A stretch of DNA of 64,000 nt. It comes from Nereocystis luetkeana (lineage: Eukaryota > Sar > Phaeophyceae > Laminariales > Laminariaceae). Location of the stretch: the NCBI GenBank assembly GCA_031213475.1, contig JARUPZ010000025.1, positions 6,087,676 through 6,151,675 on the forward strand, given 5' to 3'. Both the position numbers and the translations under genes were made by a program. Positions 11,074 to 22,339 of the stretch are shown here, in pieces (the stretch's first letter is position 1; the number at the start of each line of letters is the position of its first letter). The notes beneath the pieces were generated by a model. It ran no database searches. It was not told where the DNA came from and saw only the letters and a list, made by a program, of their open reading frames with translations.

Positions 11074-11262
11074 TGCACGATTGCCACGACTATGGGTATT
11101 GAAGCAAAGCGGGGGAAATGTGTGTGAGCCTTGCTCGTGGAAATAATTGGCCAAAGTGCGAGCGGAAATGTTTGTCCAAAATTAGGTTATATACCTGCAC
11201 TTCTTTTCGGTGTACGCATCGACTACTTACGACAACAGCAGCAGCAGCAGTATAGTAGTGCT

Positions 11263-11311
11263 TACCTGGTACCTGGTATTTACCTGGTATTTATGACTTA
11301 TGTACCAGGTA
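11263..11311. repeat. Cluster of four TACCWGGTA palindromes
   Basis: Palindromes at 11263-11271, 11270-11278, 11281-11289 and 11303-11311. The first two overlap by TA, giving TA-CCTGG-TA-CCTGG-TA, which is what repeated insertion into a shared TA would produce. See the finding on this motif. Confidence 0.85.
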
Positions 11312-11670
11312 TATATATCGAACCCTCCTCTTGATTTGAGCTTTTTGTCTGTCGATATATCACACCGAGAACTCCCGTCTCGTTCGATTCTCGTCCGAAA
11401 CACGAGCGTATATCCACCCACATTTATTTCCCTTAATTATTATACTATGAAGGCCCCCCTTGGTGGTAGACAGAGATATCTTTACCCGTGGTATTACAAG
11501 GAGGAAACCTAAACAAATACCTGGTATGATTGATGGTACCAGCACCCTGCACGATATTCTGCGACACAACCTCTCTCTGGTGCTACGCACATCTTCAAGG
11601 AAAGTTCAGCAGCAACCAAATACTGTACTGCTAGGATACTGCCACGATGCGGTAGTGCATTGGCCCCTCT

Positions 11671-13150
11671 GTAGTGCGTTTAACGTTAGTGGATCACCAT
11701 GCTTAGTGGATCACATTGGGAAAAACGCGTAGTGGATCACCGGGCTAGTGGATCGCAAATCCGTTAGTGGATCACCATGCTTAGTGGGTCACATCGGGAA
11801 AAATGCGTAGTGGACCACCGGGCTAGTGGATCACATTAAAATTTTTCCAAAAATGAGTGGTGGATCACCGGGCTCGTGGATCACAATTAATTGCGAAAAT
11901 GAGTGGGAGATCTCCGGGCTAGTGGATCACAATTGCGAAAATATATGAGCCGCAGGAAGAGCGAGACGGCAGGGGCTCTCTCCTAGTCACTACCGATAGC
12001 AGTGTAGACCAGCAACACCGCACGACCTTCTGCGCGTTGAAACATGCGTGTAGCAGTAATAAACCAGCCATTTTGATGGACAGCGGGTTTTTGGTAGATG
12101 CTTCTTCGGAGGGGAGTGGTCGTTTTTTGGTGGACGAGATGAAGGGACGTTAGTTGTAGTAGTCTTCATGAGCGTCACATCAGTTCTGATTCGTCATAGG
12201 ATACTGCCGCGCTTTTGCTCTGGAGAGTTGTTCGCACTTTCTGTTTGTCGCTCATTAGAACAACACTACACATTGTCGGATGTCAAGCATAATAATAATG
12301 AGTGGTGGATCACAGGGCTGGTGGATCACAAATTCGAAACTAGCTGCTGGACCCCCCACACTACCACGGTGCAACAACGTCTCAACTTCACACTTCGTGA
12401 TACACTATCCTGTTTTCCAGCAATCATTCTCCCAGTGTGATTCACTAAGCATGGTGTTCGCTTTTCTCTGGTACGAAATCGTACTTCTTGTATCTTTTTC
12501 TGGTACGAAATAGAAAAAGCAACAATATACGATTTCGTACCAGAAAAAGATACAAGTATTAATAGTACGATTTCGTACCAGAGATAAACGAACACCATGC
12601 TTAGTGGATCATACTGGAAGAAAAACTGCTGGAAAACAGAGAAGAAGTAGAGAAATTGATGCAAAACAGCGTTATGAACTACCCTGGTAGACAACAACGA
12701 TTTCGAACCAGAAAAAGCATCGAGAAATAAACACGATTTCGTACCAGAAAAAAGTACAAGACGTGCGATTTCGTACCAGAAAATAATAACAAGACATACG
12801 ACTTCGTACCTGAAAAAAGTACAAGAAATACGATATCGGACCACAAAAAGATACAACAAGAAGTATACCGTTGTACCAGAGATAAACGAATAACATGCTT
12901 AGTGGGTCACACTGGAAAAAAAACTGCTGGAAAACAGGATAGAGCATCACAACAATGACATGTGTGAAGTTGAGGAGTTATTGCACCGTGGTAGTGGGGA
13001 ACCCAGCACTCATTTATTTTGGCAATTGTGATCCACTAGCCCGGTGATCTACCACTCATTTTTGGAAATGTGATCTACTAGCCCGGTGGTCCACTACGCA
13101 TTTTTCCCGATGTGATCCTTTAAGCACGGTGATCCACTAACGCACTACAC
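11671..13150. mobile_element. Foldback element with GTGGATCAC repeats
   Basis: The left arm (11671-11945) and right arm (13005-13150) are inverted copies built of short repeats such as TTAGTGGATCACCATGCTTAG and GGGCTAGTGGATCAC. The left arm carries an internal tandem duplication of about 75 bp. Between the arms sit nested smaller inverted repeats (TGTTTTCCAGCA against TGCTGGAAAACA) and a minisatellite of CGATTTCGTACCAGAAAAA units. No transposase frame is visible, so it is non-autonomous. The subterminal repeats resemble transposase-binding arrays of foldback or Mutator-like elements, but I cannot assign a superfamily. Confidence 0.75.
12470..12860 (+). repeat. Minisatellite CGATTTCGTACCAGAAAAA
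   Basis: Seven or so units of about 27-35 bp containing ACGATTTCGTACCAGAAAA, with two reverse-oriented units at the left (12473-12512), forming a hairpin in the centre of the foldback element. Long frames through it encode only the repeat. Confidence 0.8.
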
Positions 13151-13344
13151 CTCTATACCAGGTACACGATAGTGCCATTTTACAGCAGCCAATAATACCG
13201 GCCCTACGAAGAAAGCGGCAACCGGCACCAAACTCCGCACGCTACCAGTACCACAACAACATTGATTGGATATTCCCGTAGGTGTCAAACGATCTCGCCG
13301 GCATTCTGTAGGGCGCAGCCGGCACTGCTCAACTGGCACTAAGG

Positions 13345-13745
13345 CTCATTCTTATCGGAGAGCGTAAATTTTCCATAATTTTGAAAGATTGGAGATGCCT
13401 TTTCGTAGGAGTTACTTATCAATATACGGAGGGTTTCCATTTGTTTCCGAGGTTTTCTTCTTTCGGGAAAGTTATGAGTGATCGATGTTGATGATCATGC
13501 TGCACATTGTCGGATAGCAAGAGGAGTACATTAATATACGGAGGCGTCCTATACCACTATTCGTGAAATTCTCCACAATTTGTCAAGCAAACAAAATCAA
13601 GTTCGTTAAATTTCACAGATATATATGTAGAAAAAAATCTGGAAAACATGGAAGATTGAAAAATTGCGCGAACAAAATGTGGAAAATATATACACGAGTA
13701 TATATATATATGGAAAAAAAGCCTAACCCATAAGAATGACCCTAA
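13345..13745 (+). repeat. Repeat related to element C interior
   Basis: Shares blocks CTTATCGGAGAGCG, ATACGGAGGCGT, TATTCGTGAAATTCTCCA, AATCAAGTTCGTTAA and AAGATTGAAAAATTGCGCG with 40784-41030, which lies inside a TIR element. Terminal repeats were not found here, so this is a fragment or a copy with lost ends. Confidence 0.7.
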
Positions 13746-13807
13746 ATAGGGACCACTAGTAACACCGTACAAAAAACGCCCCTCACAGACTACCAGTATG
13801 TCCAAAT

Positions 13808-14345
13808 ATCAGTATTTTCAGCTTTCAGTACCCAAGGGACTCGCGCGATGACTCGGCCATTTCAGCTTTCAGCACCATAATAAGAACTCGCAAGGACCCA
13901 GTCATTTCAGCTATCAGTAAAATCTGGGGACTCGGGAAGACTCAAACCATTTCAGCTCCCGGTACACTGGGTATTCAGTACTTCAACACGACTCAGGCTC
14001 GCGAGTCGATGACTGAGTCCCAATGACAGAGACTGGTACTGGTATTTCTGACGACCGTTCGCACTGTATTTGGAAGGACGATGACGAAATAGACAAAAAA
14101 AACGTGTCTTCTTACTTGTTTAACCCTTTGGCTCGGTACTCGCTAGGACTCAGCCATTTCCGCTTTCAGTACCCTAGGGACTCGCGAGGACTCTCGCTGT
14201 CATTTCAGCTTCTGGTACCGTGGAGACTCGGGAGGACTCTGACAGTCATTTCAGCTTCCGGTATACCCAGGGGACTGGCGAGGACTCAGTCAACTTCCGG
14301 CACCCTGGGAACTCAGCATATATATACCTCAAAAGGACTCAGACT
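13808..14345 (+). repeat. Minisatellite TTTCAGCTTTCAGTACCC, about 45-bp unit
   Basis: Imperfect units of the form CATTTCAGCTTTCAGTACCC then GGGACTCGCGAGGACTCAG repeat from 13808, with a diverged interval at 14010-14130. The open frame across 14023-14649 is partly a translation of this array. Confidence 0.8.
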
Positions 14346-14869
14346 ATTATTATTATTATTCCTCTTGCCATCAGACAATGTGCAGCATGATCTTCAACAT
14401 GGATCACTCATAACTTTCCCGAAAGAAGAAAACCTCGGAAACAAAAGGAAACCCATGCACCAAGTCTACCTCCCTACTCAGACTATTGATAGCGGGTCAA
14501 TAAATGTCCGAGTCTCGACGACTCGGACTCGGGCTCTGACGACCTTCGCAGAGCACCCCTTCTCCACCCCTTTATACACTCCGAATAGCACTATATACTT
14601 GTTGACACGATGCTGTCGCCTGTGGCTGGTTCCTCCAGGGAGATCTTGACATGGTACCCTCATGGTTGCCAGTGGTTGTGGTGCATTGTCCCGCATCACT
14701 ATTACGAGCCCTTTCGTGTTATATGGGCGCCACATTGTTTTTTTGTTCTCTTGTTCGCAAGGTACCTATGGTCTGAAGCCCGAAGTCAAGTTGACTGTCG
14801 TCCGTCCATCTCCTGGCGGGGATACTTTGGCTCGGAAGTTAACCCTCCACATCTCAGACAGCTCATGAG

Positions 14870-15660
14870 CTAGATCATCTCTGCCGTATATAGCTCAAGC
14901 CTTCAAAATACGTGCAGATGAGCTGCCTCCCACACCGCTAAAGCCGAGGAAAACATGCATAGATCATGCAGCTCCCATTGCCTATTCTGGACCCCATAAA
15001 CAAGCTCATGTAGCGTAGCTCTTATAGCTCTTATAGCCCACCCTGTGAAAAAAGTGTTCTGAAACTCTGGGAACACGTGCAGATGAGCTATCACCCATAG
15101 GTCAAGCCGGGGGAAACATGTGCTGCTAATCATGTAGCTGGCTCATTCTGGGCAAGATGAGCAAGATCCTATATGGCTCCTATGACCCGCCTTGAACAAA
15201 TATGTGCAGATGAGCTACCGGTATAGTTTATAGCTCAAGCGTTCGAAACATGTGCAGATGAGCTATCTATCGCTTATCACTCAAGCCAGGGGGGGCTGTA
15301 CAGAGGAGCTATCGGCTACCAGGCATACCTCAAGCCTTCAAAACATGTGTAAATGAGCTATCACCTATATATAACTCAAGCCGGGGAAAACGCGTGAAGC
15401 CCATGTGACTCCTGCAGCTCGTCCTGGGGCAGATGAGCTACCGTAGCTCATCTATCGTGCATAGCTTGCGCCTTCAAAAACATGTGCATATGAACTATCA
15501 CCTAGATAATAGCTCGAACTTTGAAAACATGTGCAGATGAGCTATACCCTCCTATAGCCCAGGCCGGGAAAATCGGCGCAGCTCATGTAGCTCACGTAGC
15601 TCACCGGGAAGCTACCCTCGTGAAAAGAGTTGTAGCTCGAGCTATACTGAGCTGATTTTT
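14870..15660 (+). repeat. AGCT-rich minisatellite
   Basis: A long degenerate array in which AAACATGTGCAGATGAGCTA and ATAGCTCAAGCC alternate. Unit length drifts from about 50 to 80 bp. Nearly every unit carries one to three AGCT tetramers, giving dense palindromes. Confidence 0.8.
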
Positions 15661-16384
15661 ACTGTAGGTGTGTGACAGGTTTCACACATGGATAGATCAC
15701 AGTTCCCCATTTTCGCTATCTCGTATATTCCGGGAAATATATCTTCCTAGAATAAAACTACCTGAAACATCTGCGCATGTACTGTAGATATCACGTTTTT
15801 CGGTTGGAATCTTATGTGCGAGACAGTTCCTGCGCAAGCACTATACCTATGTACCAGGTACACGTTTGCAGTGTGGAATCTTGTTTTCAGTATGATACCG
15901 ACCTATGTTGCAAAACATATCACAACTAACAACACGAACCATACGGCCTTTAAACCCTGATCGTGTTCTCGACGTGTAGAACACAGCCAGCCGTTTGTAG
16001 TCCGATGCTCCTGCGGGGGTGTTCGGGTACGAGGGTTCGGCTCTTGCGGAGGGAGGGGGTAGGGCAGTAAGATAACGAACAGGGGGGGGTACATCGATAC
16101 TGTTGACAATTTTTGGTTGCTGGCAACATCGCGCCTTTGTTTCATAGGGGGGTCGGCATTTCGTTTTTTGGTATTACGGACATTCACGCCATATACCCGA
16201 ACACATTTAGCCATATGGCAAACGAAATATCAAGGTATGCAGCATTACCATCAACCCCATATCGGAAACTGAGAGGGGACAACAGACGATGAAAAACATT
16301 GGGACTTCGGAGGAAGAGGAAACCGGAGATATCCGCAAGGAGTCCTTCCGCATGGGCGCAACCTGTACCGGATACTATAATCAA
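15661..16384. other. No gene recognised
   Basis: Unique-looking sequence with one TACCAGGTA at 15852-15860. No supported exon, repeat or RNA gene. Confidence 0.4.
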
Positions 16385-16596
16385 GATAGCACACACACCC
16401 GGGAGGCGGGGACAAATTTCAGCCCCGCGTTTCCTCGAAAACATGCCTTAAGGGGGGCACAAACAACGAAAATGGTGGCTGTGGAAAGATCTAGTCGAGA
16501 AGGTTGCATAGACGCGTCGCTGGGCGTGTTCAGTACGCCCTCCCTGTTGTCGAGAAACGTAATATATGGGAAAATCGTCCGAGGGGATGTGTTATC
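16385..16596 (+). mobile_element. Family D MITE, copy 2
   Basis: The fullest copy of the family first seen at 1747. It begins GATAGCACACACCCGGG and ends CCGAGGGGATGTGTTATC, which are imperfect terminal inverted repeats, about 212 bp in all. A TACCTGGTA follows at 16614. Confidence 0.75.
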
Positions 16597-16884
16597 TTGC
16601 GTGTTATGCGGTATACCTGGTATATATTTTTCCCGCTCGTACGTCTTGGCGCTCACGCTTTTCCCGTAGGTGGCTGACAGCATCAAAGATACATATACCT
16701 GGTACGTATCAATTGCTTCGCTGTCCCGGGTTTTCCTGCGGGGAGACGTCTCTCGTCGTCCCGCAATCGGTGTATTTCGGCCGCGGGGCGGTGCGTCCCA
16801 AGTGTTTGAGCCCGCCCTTCCGTGATAGGGGGAATTATCAGGTACATATATATATATATAATACATATACATACAGTGCACGCA

Positions 16885-17180
16885 AAGCTCTCATGCTTGG
16901 CATCATGGTGCACACTTCATGGTTCATGCCTTATGCGGCAACCCACAAGGCTCGACGCGGGGCCACCCACGGATACGCCCCACGAAAAAAAACATGGGGT
17001 AGTCTATGGGTGAACCCATCGAGTAGGTATGCACGGCCGTTTGCTTTCCAGGGGGTGCGTCATGCAGAGCACACCACGGACTGACCCATTCATGGGCGAT
17101 CGCGTGCAGTCCCACCATCGGACACACGGCACGGAGGCCCTCCACGTCAAACCACCACGGGGTGAACAGTGGTGCGCATT
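16885..17180 (+). repeat. CCATGG-type satellite, outlying degenerate block
   Basis: Contains decayed units (CATGGTGCACAC, TTCATGGTTCATG, CACCACGGAC, TTCATGGGCG) of the satellite described at 18405-22335. Few intact CCATGG hexamers remain. Confidence 0.5.
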
Positions 17181-17477
17181 GCTTGCTGTTGTGTTACATC
17201 AGACGCAAGGGGGCGCGGCAGACGAGGCGTGTTACGATATGAGTAGTGACACTGATTTGCCCAAAATATGTCACTGGGACTGACCGGGCTTCTTAACCCA
17301 GCATCGTCGGAATACCCCTGCGAAGTTTTTCAAAATAAAATTCGTGTTATACCTAGGGTTACGTTTTGGGATTGATCGGGGAGCGCTTTTAGATTCTCTC
17401 CTCATCAGGTTTTGGGTAGTGTATGTAGCTAATCAAGTGGGGAGTATAAAAATGCAGCTTAGGCGATACCCCTGTGA

Positions 17478-17756
17478 GGCAAACACCCGCCGGACGCCTG
17501 CTATGATGTGGTACGGCTGATGCGCCGACATGTTTCTGAGGCTCCCGATTACTTGAAGAGGTTTATATGGGAAATTGAACGCGGGGAATCTAGGCCCATT
17601 GTGGGGCGGGAATATATTCTGGACGTGCTTCATGGGAGGCACGCTTGGCTGGGCGATATAATAGAAAGAGGGCTAGCGGGATTGAAGTTTGAACGTATCA
17701 CCTGTGTGACACTGCCCACGAAAATGCTTGATGTTGTCAAATCTCTTGACAAAGAG
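17478..17756 (+). pseudogene. Coding-like fragment cut by a SINE
   Basis: An open frame of about 90 codons with an even, protein-like composition, including APDYLKRFIWEIERGESRP and ITCVTLPTKMLDVVKSLDKE, and no low-complexity sequence. It ends abruptly at the T-run of a reverse-oriented SINE at 17757. A TGA closes the frame upstream at 17475-17477. An alternative frame with an ATG at 17454 runs alongside it and would join only by a one-base shift. No domain recognised. It could be a relic of a gene or of a transposon protein. Confidence 0.35.
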
Positions 17757-17757
17757 A

Positions 17758-17791
<34 letters not shown>

Positions 17792-18110
17792 CTTCCCATT
17801 CATTATCTTCGCACATCTTCTTCTCTCTCTCCTTCCAACTCGTAACTCAGATCCGGGGTCACATAGCAGGCTCTTCTCCCCCCTTCCCGCTACGGTACGT
17901 GCCTTCATTTTTATCGCGAGAAGATTTCAGCCTTTTCTTCCCTCGTCGACTCGCATCGAATTGTGCCTACCCACGCTGCAAGGCGCTCTCAACAATTGAA
18001 TCCCTTTTTTTATTTTTGCAAATAAAGTCAAAGTCCGACCCTCCTAGGGCTCGAACCCAGGACTCAAACAAGTAGAATTCGAGGTTAACCACTTGAACCA
18101 CCGGGGCGAC
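17757..18110 (-). mobile_element. tRNA-derived SINE, full-length copy
   Basis: The most complete SINE, about 350 bp, reversed. On the minus strand it has a tRNA-like head beginning TCGCCCCGGTGGTTCAAGTGG, a B box (GGCTCGAACC in plus view at 18048-18057), a body, and an A tail seen as about 30 T at 17761-17791. The sequence GACATT is found next to both ends and may be part of a target duplication. Other copies: 5.4, 10.3, 50.7 and 63.1 kb. Confidence 0.85.
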
Positions 18111-18167
18111 ATTGGAACCACGTCTACCCCCGTCTTTTTTCTTATAGAACATTTCGCTTTCTGTCTT

Positions 18168-18335
18168 AGCTCCGAGCTGTTCCTTTTGCCCAATAGGCAG
18201 ATATGAGCTCCTTGGTGCACTCCCGATAGTGTGCTAAAGCGACGGCATTTCCGTCTCCTCCTTCGAGGCCGATCTCGTCGCTGAAGCTTGAAAATGTGGT
18301 TCTAGGCGCTTGAATTTCGAGTTCCTTGTAGCTGG
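18168..18335 (-). pseudogene. Coding-like fragment beside the SINE
   Basis: The minus-strand frame reads SYKELEIQAPRTTFSSFSDE, then IGLEGGDGNAVALAHYRECT and KELISAYWAKGTARS before a stop. Composition is protein-like and not repetitive, but no family is recognised. Upstream the frame runs into CCATGG satellite. It lies on the opposite strand to the fragment at 17478, so the two are not simply halves of one gene. Confidence 0.3.
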
Positions 18336-18761
18336 CTGGCGCACACCGGCACCATAGAGGGGCCAGTACACAAACTGACCCCTCCCATAACACGCCAAGG
18401 CACGTGGAGTTCATCATGGGATGCCAGATAGGGTGCGCCATGACAGTTTCCGTCCCACGGGAAGCCCTACATAGGGTCATTCCGTGGACCAATAGGCATA
18501 TACCCCGTGCCGAAAAGGCCCCTCCATGGGTCATGCAATGGGACACTTTATGGAGCACGATGTGGGCGACACTTTTTTGTACTCCATGTTATACGTCTAA
18601 CCACGCCCCATGGTGTGTACCACGGGGCTCACCATGGGCTCCTTACGGGCTAGCCTGTGGTATCCACCAAGACAGGGTTTGTCCCATGGGGTGTTCCATG
18701 GTCAATTCCATGGTGCTGCATACCAGGAAACGTTGACGGGGAAAGAGGTCTTCAACTTCTC

Positions 18762-18897
18762 ACTGGCCGGGTCCGGCCAGGTCGGGTCGATTCGGGTCAG
18801 GAGATCTTCAAAGTTTCACGCGTCGGGTCGGGGTCAGATACAGTAGCACGGCCCGACAGGCGCGTTTTAACCCGACCCGTGAGCAGCCGTGCGAAAT
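18762..18897. repeat. Family G GGGTCGGG foldback repeat, copy 1
   Basis: GGTCGGGTCGATTCGGGTCA on the left faces TAACCCGACCCGTGAGCAGC on the right, with GAGATCTTCAAAGTTTCACGCG inside. Related copies lie at 41.8, 45.4 and 53.1 kb. The ends are inverted, so it can fold back. Confidence 0.65.
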
Positions 18898-19605
18898 ACA
18901 TACCCCGTGGCATACAAGTTCCACCATGGAACGATGTCGTGGGACACCCCACGGATCACACCATGGGATAGCGCATGGAACACATACTACAAACACAGGA
19001 TGTAGACCACAGCGCGTACCACGGGATGCTCCACAGACTACGGGTACCGTGGTAATCCCAAACCCCTGGATTTCGCCAGGGGTCTCCCAGGGGCGTATAC
19101 CACGGGCGGTCGCACGTGCCACACGAAGGGACAAGGTGAGGCGCCCCATGGGATATGAGCGCTTCTAGAGTCCAGGATGGGATACTCTATGGGGGATTCA
19201 ATGCGGCACACTTCATCGGAAAAAACTATTCTCCGTGTCCCACGGCATGTCGCATCGACATGGGATATTGTATGGTGCATTGTGGGTGTGCACCATGGAG
19301 ACCTCCGTGGTGCATACCACCTACTGGTTAGAACCCCATGGAACGTGGCATAGGGACCGTCCATGGCCTGAGCCACGTGCAGCACAATAATGACCATGGA
19401 TTAAACCACGGGGTCTCGTAGGGGGAACAAACACGGCATACTTCATGGGCAAGCCAAACCTCATGGGTACCACGGGTCACACCATGGGATGTCTAATGGA
19501 GGGTTGCGTATGTATCTCTCATCGGTTGGATTATGGGCTATACCGTGGGACGCATGTTACGGTATAGGGGTGCACACATTTTGTCCCTGAGACTCCTCAC
19601 TATAA

Positions 19606-19980
19606 TATAATTAACGGAGACCATAGTGAACAGGACTCGTCATACAAAGAGTCCCCCGCACGGTGGGGGTTGAACGTTATGGGCCAAAAGTTTCTGACCG
19701 ATTGAGTTCCTAAGTGAAGAACTAGCAGTTAGGATGAAATGTTTACTCGCATATTCGTTTTAGGATTAGCGCACACAAGTGCCGGTCGGGTGGCACGAAG
19801 TAATTTCTTCCAACTATTACTATTGTATCGGGTTGGATATTGAGCTCCTAATACAAGGGGCTCAGGAACGTCTGGTGCACCCCTATTGTGGGATGGCTCC
19901 AAACTAAAACCTACGTACCTGGTTTTCCATTATGGTTACATAGCATTTTCGGTCCTGATTACTGTGTTCCCCCGTATTCG
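19606..19980 (+). mobile_element. Long relative of family B
   Basis: The left end TAACGGAGACCATAGTGAAC and the right end GGTCCTGATTACTGTGTTCC with CCCGTATT mirror the family B termini but enclose about 375 bp instead of about 110. The right part matches the degenerate copy at 53.2-53.3 kb. At 19915 the sequence CCTACGTACCTGGTTTTCC corresponds to CCTACGTATTCC at 53.3 kb, that is, a CCTGG-containing insertion at a TA. Confidence 0.55.
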
Positions 19981-20540
19981 TTACTCACCCGAAACATGGC
20001 TTCCGAAAAAAACGAGAGCGCAACTCAGCGAACAGTCCCATGCCGACGCGTTTTACACTAGTGGACGGCTTCGTTTTGTGCAAGCCAAAGCGTTTCTGAG
20101 GGACACGGCTCATCAACTCTCCAACTACCCAATATTGTAACGTTTTGCTATGCTTTTCGTCCGATATCCCCAACTAACTCCATGGGTGAATCCCTCCGGT
20201 TTTCTCGCTCGTGCTATTCAGAGAATGAAAAAGAAGGATGATGTAAGGAGCTACAGAAAAAAAGGAAAACAAAATGAAACTACGTACCACCCCTCTCGTA
20301 GCCCGCACATCTTGCGTACAGCAGGTGCGCAGTGACTTGGTTGAAAATAGTATGCGGTATTTAGTTCAAGGGCATTGGGCAGTTTCCTCAATTTCGTCTG
20401 AGGGTCAGAGCCAAGTTGGCTGAAACAAACGTGCTACGAACTCCCATAGCAGCAAGCGTCGTGGTCCAACCGATAGAGCGCACCCCACGACATCCACAAT
20501 ACAATAACTAACGGATTGCACCACTCCCGGCACAGCTCTT
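19981..20540. other. No gene recognised
   Basis: Unique-looking sequence between satellite blocks. Open frames of 60-85 codons exist on both strands at 19985-20173, and neither is supported. Confidence 0.35.
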
Positions 20541-21093
20541 AACCCCGAGGGGTACCCAATCGGCTGCTCCATGGGAGGCGCCAGGGGAGTGTCTATCCCA
20601 TGCCATTGTCTCGCGTCATCCTGCGGCATACTCAGAGGTTAGAGTCACTACTATAGGGGCAGGGTTCCGAGTACGCCATGGTGTTCCCCGGGGCCCCGTG
20701 GCTGATGTTTCCCGTTGGTGGGCATAAGGGTATACGACGGGGTCATATGCTCCATGGTAATATCCCGAAGATACACCATGTGACAAACCATGGGATGTAT
20801 TACGGATGACATGAGCCTTGGCGTACACCACGGGGCATACAATGGCATGAAGAATTCCGTCGAGGCCCACGAGATTTATACAACGGGTAACCGTGTAGGC
20901 CTATTCAATATACACCATGGGATCAGGTTTTGTGACGTTAGAGGTGGCATAGGATACCACACGGTGTGCATGATAGGGGCATTTTCGCCTTTATAATGTG
21001 CATGGGACACGCCATGCAACGGGCCATGGGAACAGTAGAGCATACTGTATATTCAATATTCGGGCTGGCTGGCCCAGGGTCAGGATTAGGGAT

Positions 21094-21206
21094 GGTCTGA
21101 TTGGCTCGGGGTTAGGGTTAGGTTTGGTCTGACTGGCTTGGGGACAGGGCTAGGGTTGCTCTGATTGGTTTAGGGTTAGGGTAAGCGTTACAGGGTGATT
21201 GGTTAG
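21094..21206 (+). repeat. 32-bp tandem repeat with TTAGGG motifs
   Basis: Three exact-length units (21094-21125, 21126-21157, 21158-21189) and a partial fourth, each of the form GGTCTGATTGGCTCGGGGTT then AGGGTTAGGTTT. TTAGGG appears in several units. It resembles interstitial telomere-like DNA but the 32-bp higher period shows it is a minisatellite, not a telomere. Confidence 0.75.
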
Positions 21207-22339
21207 TTCTGTTCGTCTCGTGCACAGGGTGTGTCAACCACTTTCCCGAAAACTAGTAAGCAGCACTCCATGATCACCCCGTAGGATCAGTTATCCATGG
21301 CGTAAAACATGGGGTACATCATTGAATATTCCATGCGGGACAACCAGTGGGCAGACCCATGGAGTACAACACGGTAGCATTTCTCCCGGGGTAGGGCATG
21401 TGGGACGTGCAAACAGATACCCCGTTATAAAGCGAGATCCCGTGGAATACACCATGGCGTACACCATTGGACATGCCGTGGAGTATGCCATGAGGTGACA
21501 CCGCGAAAACCTTTCTCCGTGGGGTGTGCCGTGTGATATTGCTGTGGACTACACCATGGGACGTGCCATGAGACCCCAACTGAGGTCATTTGGCCCATCG
21601 GATACTACTTGGGGCGCACCGCGAAGAAACCCATGAGACAAACCATGCGACAAGCAATACCATGGGCTTGTCCATGGGACACGTCATGGATCCCATTTCC
21701 TCATGGATGGGTGATTCTATGGGGTGTTCCAAGATCCATGATAGGTACCGTGGGAGATTTCCCCCATGCAGAACGTCCCATGGATTACCTTTCGGAAGGT
21801 CATGGTATACGCCGAGTGTATGTTCAATGGGCATGGGATATCTCATGGAATATCCTATGGTATACACAACGGGCGAGTTAATCTCACCGAGTCTACTATG
21901 GGATGACTGACCGTCCGCGGTCGACCCCTGCTACCACCCAAAGAACACACTCCCCGATACGCACCAGGTATGCCGAACGGGTACTATTGCACATCCCGCG
22001 GAATGATTCGTGGGCGTGTCTCATGGGACCACGATATACCGTTCCATACCCAATGGAACCTGCCATTGGATACCATGGCAAGCCCCAGAGATTATTCAAT
22101 TTCGTGGGGTGCTCCATGGAATCAACGTCTGCCATGACATTAGGACGCTCTATCGGAAACTCCATGGCGTGCCCTATGGGATGCCTTGAGGTTAACAATG
22201 TGATACAAACATACCTTGTCATAATCCATGGCAAACACCATAAGGCACGATTTTGCCGCGGGGGTATCCCATGGTGCACCGTCACGCATGCCACGGGGTT
22301 ATATGGATCGACCCCTCGTGTGCCTCATGGAGTTTCCAA

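Larger units (their letters stand above)
18405..22335. repeat. Degenerate satellite built on CCATGG
   Basis: About 33 CCATGG hexamers (hand count, about one expected) occur between 18527 and 22268. They are set in variants of TACACCATGGGAT and GTGCCATGGGGT, with decayed forms CCACGG, CCGTGG and CATGGG between them. Local spacing is 12-13 bp in the tightest stretches and irregular elsewhere. The array is interrupted by a GGGTCGGG foldback repeat (18762-18897), a long family B relative (19606-19980) and a 32-bp TTAGGG-like array (21094-21206). No frame through it is believable as a gene. Confidence 0.75.

Noticed and set aside
12326..12859. A 177-codon minus-strand frame with repeated FWYEI-type peptides
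   Set aside because: Translation of the CGTACCAG minisatellite inside the foldback element.
12530..12860. Possible CRISPR-like array of regularly spaced repeats
   Set aside because: Units are imperfect, spacers are themselves repeat-derived and variable in length, and the context is eukaryotic with no associated genes.
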